From positions 1 to 9,003 of the forward strand of contig JADLHH010000436.1 in the NCBI GenBank assembly GCA_020848855.1: a stretch of DNA of 9,003 nucleotides, in the 5' to 3' direction. Of this stretch, positions 5,100-9,003 are shown in pieces; position 1 is the stretch's first letter, and every line of letters starts with the position of its first letter. The position numbers were made by a program, and so were the translations under genes. The notes under the pieces are model-generated. The model saw only the letters and a list, made by a program, of their open reading frames with translations. It did not search any database and was not told the origin of the DNA. This stretch comes from Anaerolineae bacterium. GTDB taxonomy: Bacteria > Chloroflexota > Anaerolineae > Aggregatilineales > Phototrophicaceae.

Positions 5100-7370
5100 A
5101 TGGTCGAAATCATTCACACCCCATTTGGGCAGGAACACCCCTACGAACAGCTTCCTGAAGAACGCTACCCGCGCGCGCCGCTGGCGGGCGAGCCGTTCGC
5201 CGTCGGCATCGTCACGCGACCACCGGGCGTCGTGCGGAACGTCACCGTACACGCCTGCATCGACGGCGGAGCCGAAACCGTGATCCCGGCGGAACTGCTT
5301 CCCAACTGGATTCCTGAGCATGAAATCGGCGCTGGCGCGGAATATCTGGAACGGGTTGTTCGCATCGAGCAGGACGTGTGGCGCGCGAAGCTGGTCGCGC
5401 CGCCGGATGGTCACACGCTGACCTATCGCATCGAGGCGGATGGGCAGCCGGGCGACACGTATACGCTGCCGGGCGTGGGGTGGCGCGCGGGTGGCGGCGT
5501 TATTGTCAATTCGCTTGCGCCGTCGCGCTTCGAGATGCGCCTTGCGCGCGACGGCGAGCGGTCTCAGATGGACGGACTGCCGCCGATTACTTCGGTCGAG
5601 TGGCTGAGCAATAGGCGGCGCGTGCGCATCGGCTTCGCCTGCGCGCCGGACGAAGCGTTCTTCGGCTTGGGCGAGCGCTTCAATGCCCTGAATCAGCGCG
5701 GCAACGTCATGGACATCCGCGTGTACGAGCAGTACAAGAGCCAGGGCAAGCGCGCCTACATGCCGATCCCGTTCATGCTGTCGTCGGCGGGCTACGGCGT
5801 TTATGTTGAAAGCACGCGCTGGATGCAGTTCGACCTGACCGCGCCGGATCGCTGGACGCTGGAAGCGGAAGTCGGCGGCGAAGGATCGCTGCGACTGGTC
5901 TGGTTCACGGGGGATGATCCGCTCGACATCATTGGCAGCTTCACACAGATGACGGGTCCCGCCGCGCTGCCGCCCGACTGGGCATTCGGCTTGTGGATGA
6001 GCGGCAACGAATGGAACTCGCAGGCGAAGATCGTGCGCGAGGTTGAGGCGACCGAAGCGAACGGGATTCCGGCTTCGGTGGTGGTTATCGAAGCGTGGAG
6101 CGACGAGACGACCTTTTATATCTGGAACGACGCGCAGTACGCGCCCAAGCCGGGCAGCGAAGCGTTTCGCTATGCCGACTTCACTTTCCCGCCGGAGGGC
6201 AGGTGGACGGATCCCAAAGGCATGATCGACTGGCTGCACGAGCAGGGCATCCGGCTGGTGCTGTGGCAGATTCCGGTCGTGAAAGTGCTGGAGCAGCCGC
6301 ACCCACAGCACGAAGCGGATCGCGCGTATTACGAGCAGGCGGGCTTCGGCGTGCGCGAGCCGGATGGCAGCCTGCACCGGATTCGCCCGTTCTGGTTTCG
6401 CGGCGGCTACCTGTGGGATGTGACCAATCCCGCCGAGCGCGAATGGTGGCTGAACAAGCGCGCTTATCTGATCGAAGACCTCGGCGTCGACGGTTTCAAA
6501 ACTGACGGCGGCGAGCACCTGTGGAGCACGCAGGTGCGCTTCCACGATGGACGGCGCGGCGATGAAGTCTGGAATGAGTACCCGCAGCGCTACACCGAAG
6601 CCTACTATCAATTTCTGACGCAGCGGCGCGACGGGCTGATCTTCAGCCGCGCCGGGTTCACCGGGTCGCAGCGCGCGCCCGCTCACTGGGCGGGCGACGA
6701 GAATTCAACCTGGGAGGCGTTCCGCCATACGATCCTGGCGGGCTTATCGGCGGGGATTTCGGGGATTCTGTTCTGGGGCTGGGACATCGGCGGGTTCAGC
6801 GGTCCGCTGCCTTCGGCGGAATTGTACCTGCGCGGCGCGGCGATGGCAGCGCTGTGCCCGATCATGCAGTACCACTCCGAATACAACCAGTATCGGGAGC
6901 CGGTGAACTACCGGACACCCTGGAATATTCAGGAGCGGACGGGCGATGCGCGCGTGATCCCGACGTTCCGCCACTGGGTGAACGTGCGGCGCAATCTGCT
7001 GCCGTACATCTGGCAGGAGGCGCAGCACGCCGCGCAGAGCGGGCAGCCGATGATGCGCGCGCTCCGGCTGTGGCATCCTGAAGCGTCGGACTATCCATAT
7101 TTCTTCGGGCGCGATCTTCTGGTGTGCCCGGTTGTCGAAGAAGGCGCGCGCGAGTGGGAGGTGTTTCTCCCGCCGGGAAGCTGGTTCGACCTGTGGACGA
7201 GGCAGCGCTACGACGGTGGACGGAAGATCAGCGTGCCGGTATCAATCGACACGATACCGGTTTTCGCCCGCGCGGGCAGCCGCATCCCTGTTCGCCTTGG
7301 GGCAGCGGGGACGTGGGGTGAAGCGGTTGATTTCAGCACCGAGCCGACCACCATTCTTTCGTTTGGGTGA
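5100..7370 (+). CDS. Glycoside hydrolase family 31 alpha-glycosidase (alpha-xylosidase/alpha-glucosidase-like)
   Basis: A 756-residue retaining alpha-glycosidase without a signal peptide, hence probably cytoplasmic. Residues about 1-290 are the N-terminal beta-sandwich (FFGLGERFNALNQRG is the usual GH31 loop), 291-640 the TIM barrel, and the remainder the C-terminal beta domains (YFFGRDLLVCPVVEEGA, then FLPPGSWFDLW). The nucleophile is D469 in GFKTDGGE and the acid/base D533 in WAGDENSTW; their 64-residue spacing fits YicI-like enzymes. FSRAGFTGSQ and GILFWGWDIGGFSG are also family hallmarks. The region following the first barrel strand reads VVIEAWSDETTFYIWND, unlike the D-C-F-W segment I recall from the alpha-xylosidase YicI, and the sulfoquinovosidase KRVMWNW motif is absent, so the substrate is open. 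The ATG is preceded by GAGG at a short 4-nt spacing. It lies 310 nt after the transporter cluster and likely acts on the imported sugar. Confidence 0.9.
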   Translation: MVEIIHTPFGQEHPYEQLPEERYPRAPLAGEPFAVGIVTRPPGVVRNVTVHACIDGGAETVIPAELLPNWIPEHEIGAGAEYLERVVRIEQDVWRAKLVAPPDGHTLTYRIEADGQPGDTYTLPGVGWRAGGGVIVNSLAPSRFEMRLARDGERSQMDGLPPITSVEWLSNRRRVRIGFACAPDEAFFGLGERFNALNQRGNVMDIRVYEQYKSQGKRAYMPIPFMLSSAGYGVYVESTRWMQFDLTAPDRWTLEAEVGGEGSLRLVWFTGDDPLDIIGSFTQMTGPAALPPDWAFGLWMSGNEWNSQAKIVREVEATEANGIPASVVVIEAWSDETTFYIWNDAQYAPKPGSEAFRYADFTFPPEGRWTDPKGMIDWLHEQGIRLVLWQIPVVKVLEQPHPQHEADRAYYEQAGFGVREPDGSLHRIRPFWFRGGYLWDVTNPAEREWWLNKRAYLIEDLGVDGFKTDGGEHLWSTQVRFHDGRRGDEVWNEYPQRYTEAYYQFLTQRRDGLIFSRAGFTGSQRAPAHWAGDENSTWEAFRHTILAGLSAGISGILFWGWDIGGFSGPLPSAELYLRGAAMAALCPIMQYHSEYNQYREPVNYRTPWNIQERTGDARVIPTFRHWVNVRRNLLPYIWQEAQHAAQSGQPMMRALRLWHPEASDYPYFFGRDLLVCPVVEEGAREWEVFLPPGSWFDLWTRQRYDGGRKISVPVSIDTIPVFARAGSRIPVRLGAAGTWGEAVDFSTEPTTILSFG

Positions 7371-7646
7371 TCGCTGTCCCGTGTGGCTCGATCCCCGGTC
7401 TGGTGCAGTAAAAGCGATGCGCTCATTTCAGAGCCGTATTGCAAGGTGTGGTGAATTATCAGGAGATCAACAGAATCGTGGCGCTCAACCCACCCCGGCT
7501 GAGCGGCGAAACTGCGTTTCACCTGCTTCAGCCAGTCCCTCCCCGAATTCAAGGAGGGGCAAAAGCAAGTACCCAGCAGCGAGATGACGCTTTTCCGGGG
7601 CGGGAAACGCATCGCTATATCCCTGATACTCGGCACTCCCCTATCG
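7371..7646. other. Gene-free spacer with a repeat-like hairpin
   Basis: No reading frame here resembles a protein I recognise, and the overlapping frames on both strands look like chance. A hairpin CCCTCC/GGAGGG (7537-7542, 7553-7558) with GAATTC in its loop resembles the one at 4913-4936, which suggests a dispersed intergenic repeat. I see no clear terminator for the GH31 gene and no convincing promoter. Confidence 0.5.
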
Positions 7647-7656
7647 CATGTATCCT

Positions 7657-7820
7657 CAGGGTCATCGCATCAAAATAGCCATTTAGGTCAAAAAAGGTCA
7701 TAGGTGTTTTGTAGGGGCAGACCTGTGTGTCTGCCCCAGCGGGCGAACACGCGGGTTCGCCCCTACAAGAGCGTTGTGAACTATTGGAAACCCTGTGTGA
7801 AATTTGATGCGATGACCCTG
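7657..7820. mobile_element. MITE-like element, 164 bp, with 18-bp terminal inverted repeats and 10-bp target duplication
   Basis: The left end CAGGGTCATCGCATCAAA (7657-7674) and the right end TTTGATGCGATGACCCTG (7803-7820) are perfect reverse complements over 18 bp. Outside them CATGTATCCT occurs at 7647-7656 and 7821-7830, an exact 10-bp direct repeat (11 bp if the shared G is counted), abutting the ends with no gap. This is the textbook signature of a transposed non-autonomous element. It encodes nothing and carries a double-hairpin palindrome (7709-7768). A 9-12 bp duplication is known for IS4-family transposases, so that family is a reasonable guess for the mobilising enzyme. The right end supplies an ATG (7812) in frame with the following gene. 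Confidence 0.8.
7709..7768. repeat. Composite palindrome: two hairpins inside a TTGTAGGGG/CCCCTACAA stem
   Basis: The outer arms TTGTAGGGG (7709-7717) and CCCCTACAA (7760-7768) are complementary. Between and partly overlapping them are GGGGCAGAC/GTCTGCCCC (7714-7722, 7729-7737) and GGGCGAAC/GTTCGCCC (7741-7748, 7755-7762). The sequence can fold either as a three-way junction or as two hairpins in a row. Its ends match the other intergenic palindromes here, so it looks like a member of the same REP-like family carried within the MITE-like element. Confidence 0.7.
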
Positions 7821-7898
7821 CATGTATCCTTGCATGAGTCTTCCTGGGTGAGTATTCTCAATGCTCCCGGCACTTCATGCAGCGAATGGAACGGACGA

Positions 7899-9003
7899 AT
7901 GATCGCCGATTTTGCCACGATTGCCCGGATGGCTTCGCCAGAAGATCAGGTAGCGATTGCGACCCGACGCATTGAACAGGGCACGCGCATCCAGCTTGGC
8001 GATACGAGTCTATCGCTGAGCCACACGGTACTGGATGGGCACCGTTTCGCCGTGCGCTCGCTGGAGCCGGGCGACGTGCTCACCTCATGGGGGCAGCCGT
8101 TTGGGGAAGTCCTCGTGCCGATTCAACCGGGTGATTACGTCTGCAACGAAGCCGTGCTGCGCGAACTGGCGCGACATTCGCCGGATTTTGCGCTGCCGGC
8201 ACAGCCCAATTTCGCCGACCAGATCGCGCCCTTCCGGTTTGATGAAATGGCGTTTCGCCCCGGCAGCCCGCCCGCGCCCTATGACGAGCCGCTCACGTTT
8301 GAAGGTTATCGTCGCCCCGGCGGGCGCGGCGTGGGTACGCGCAACATGATCGTGCTGCTGGGCACGTCGTCGCTGACCAGCGGGTTTGTGCGGGTGCTGG
8401 AAACGCAGCTTAAGGGGCTGGCGAAGCCCGGCTCCGGCATCGACGGCATTGTCGCCGCTGCCCACACGGAAGGCGGAACCGACAAGCCGAACAACCGCGA
8501 TCTGCTGCTGCGAACGCTCGCCGGGATGATCGTGCATCCCAATGTCGGGGCTGTCCTGATCGTGGATCGCGGAAGCGAAGGGATCAACAATGCCGTGCTG
8601 CGCGACTACATGGAGCAGCACGGTTATCCGCTCGGTGATGTCATCCACCGCTTCATATCGCTGAGCCGGTCGTTTGATGATGACTGCCGATCTGCCGCCG
8701 AGACCGTCCGGGCGTGGCTGGACTCGGTGATGAATATGCCGCGCTCGACCGCGCCGGCGAGCGAACTGAAAATCGGGCTACAGTGCGGCGGCTCGGATGC
8801 GTTTTCGGGTATCAGTGGAAACCCGCTTGCCGCCTGGGTCGCGCGGGAGATAATCCGCTATGGTGGCTCCGCCAATCTTGCCGAGACGGATGAACTGATC
8901 GGCGCGGAGTCGTATGTGCTCCAGAACGTGCGCGACCTGGCGACGGCGCGCAAATTCCTCGCTTTCGTCGAGCGGTTCAAAACGTGGACAAGCTGGCACG
9001 GAA
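7899..9003 (+). CDS. UxaA-family (altronate/galactarate dehydratase-like) protein, 3' end outside the window
   Basis: The open frame runs off the right edge; 368 codons are visible, and comparison with the 495-residue E. coli UxaA suggests over 100 residues are missing. Residues about 16-83 are the SAF domain (DQVAIATRRIEQGTRI, then GHRFAVRSLEPGDV). GYRRPGGRGVGTRN (136-149) and GLQCGGSDAFSGISGNP (from 293) are hallmarks of the dehydratase domain. Known members dehydrate altronate, galactarate and related sugar acids, or cleave sulfolactate. Three cysteines of E. coli UxaA are replaced here, at about S158, G193 (HTEGGT) and S226 (DRGSEG), while C296 is kept, so the exact reaction is uncertain. 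ATG 7899 is preferred because family proteins start shortly before the SAF domain. ATG 7812 is in frame but lies in the repeat end of the mobile element, and 7812-7898 has less coding-like third positions. ATG 7929 is another option. Confidence 0.82.
   Translation, partial: MIADFATIARMASPEDQVAIATRRIEQGTRIQLGDTSLSLSHTVLDGHRFAVRSLEPGDVLTSWGQPFGEVLVPIQPGDYVCNEAVLRELARHSPDFALPAQPNFADQIAPFRFDEMAFRPGSPPAPYDEPLTFEGYRRPGGRGVGTRNMIVLLGTSSLTSGFVRVLETQLKGLAKPGSGIDGIVAAAHTEGGTDKPNNRDLLLRTLAGMIVHPNVGAVLIVDRGSEGINNAVLRDYMEQHGYPLGDVIHRFISLSRSFDDDCRSAAETVRAWLDSVMNMPRSTAPASELKIGLQCGGSDAFSGISGNPLAAWVAREIIRYGGSANLAETDELIGAESYVLQNVRDLATARKFLAFVERFKTWTSWHG

Noticed and set aside
5058..6686. Long antisense frame (542 codons) opposite the GH31 gene
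   Set aside because: Rich in Arg, His, Gln and Ala with no recognisable motif; it mirrors the GH31 reading frame in GC-rich DNA, and GH31 has clear catalytic motifs.
5100..7370. Sulfoquinovosidase (YihQ) paired with a sulfolactate-lyase-type UxaA protein, i.e. a sulfoquinovose pathway
   Set aside because: The GH31 protein lacks the sulfonate-binding KRVMWNW-type motif, and the UxaA-like gene is a SAF-domain fusion typical of sugar-acid dehydratases; nothing else points to sulfosugars.
7132..7678. Overlapping frames on both strands between GH31 and the UxaA-like gene
   Set aside because: They mix the GH31 3' end with a repeat-like spacer, conflict with one another and show no recognisable domain.
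7812..7898. N-terminal extension of the UxaA-like protein from ATG 7812
   Set aside because: The start codon lies in the mobile-element end, there is no ribosome-binding site, third-position GC is near 50 percent, and the family's N-terminus is matched from 7899 onward. It is kept only as an alternative start.

Overview
The window is GC-rich bacterial DNA carrying a carbohydrate-use locus. From left to right it holds a ROK-family transcriptional regulator, two MalF/MalG-type sugar ABC-transporter permeases, an extracellular sugar-binding protein, a family GH31 alpha-glycosidase, and the first 368 codons of a UxaA-family (altronate/galactarate dehydratase-like) protein that runs off the right edge. 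All genes are on the + strand. High GC, GTG starts, this gene order and dense intergenic palindromes of the GTAGGGGC...GCCCCTAC kind would suit a Chloroflexota-like soil, sediment or metagenome bacterium. That placement is inference only; no marker gene is present.

Layout. 1-480: a MITE-like element nested in a palindrome (40-253), then the regulator's control region with two 13-bp direct repeats, a TTGACA promoter candidate and an operator candidate. 481-4789: regulator, permease 1, permease 2 (overlapping by 14 bp) and binding protein, a compact cluster broken only by a 42-nt gap and a 69-nt gap. 4790-5099: a gene-free spacer with two identical 22-bp perfect palindromes. 5100-7370: the GH31 enzyme. 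7371-7898: gene-free, with a 164-bp MITE-like element (18-bp perfect terminal inverted repeats, 10-bp flanking direct repeats) just upstream of the last gene. 7899-9003: UxaA-like gene, partial.

How the genes may work together: the binding protein and two permeases would import an oligosaccharide, using an ATPase encoded elsewhere because none is here. The cytoplasmic GH31 enzyme would release an alpha-linked sugar. The UxaA-like protein would act on a sugar acid, which hints at a uronate-containing plant or microbial glycan. The ROK regulator probably controls itself and the transporter: two near-identical 21-bp sites, TTATTTC-N7-GAAANAA, overlap the ribosome-binding regions of exactly those two transcription-unit heads.

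The strongest observations are this operator pair, the two MITE-like insertions with readable target duplications, and the UxaA-like protein, in which three of the cysteines of E. coli UxaA are replaced. I do not see a defence system, CRISPR array, RNA gene or complete insertion sequence.
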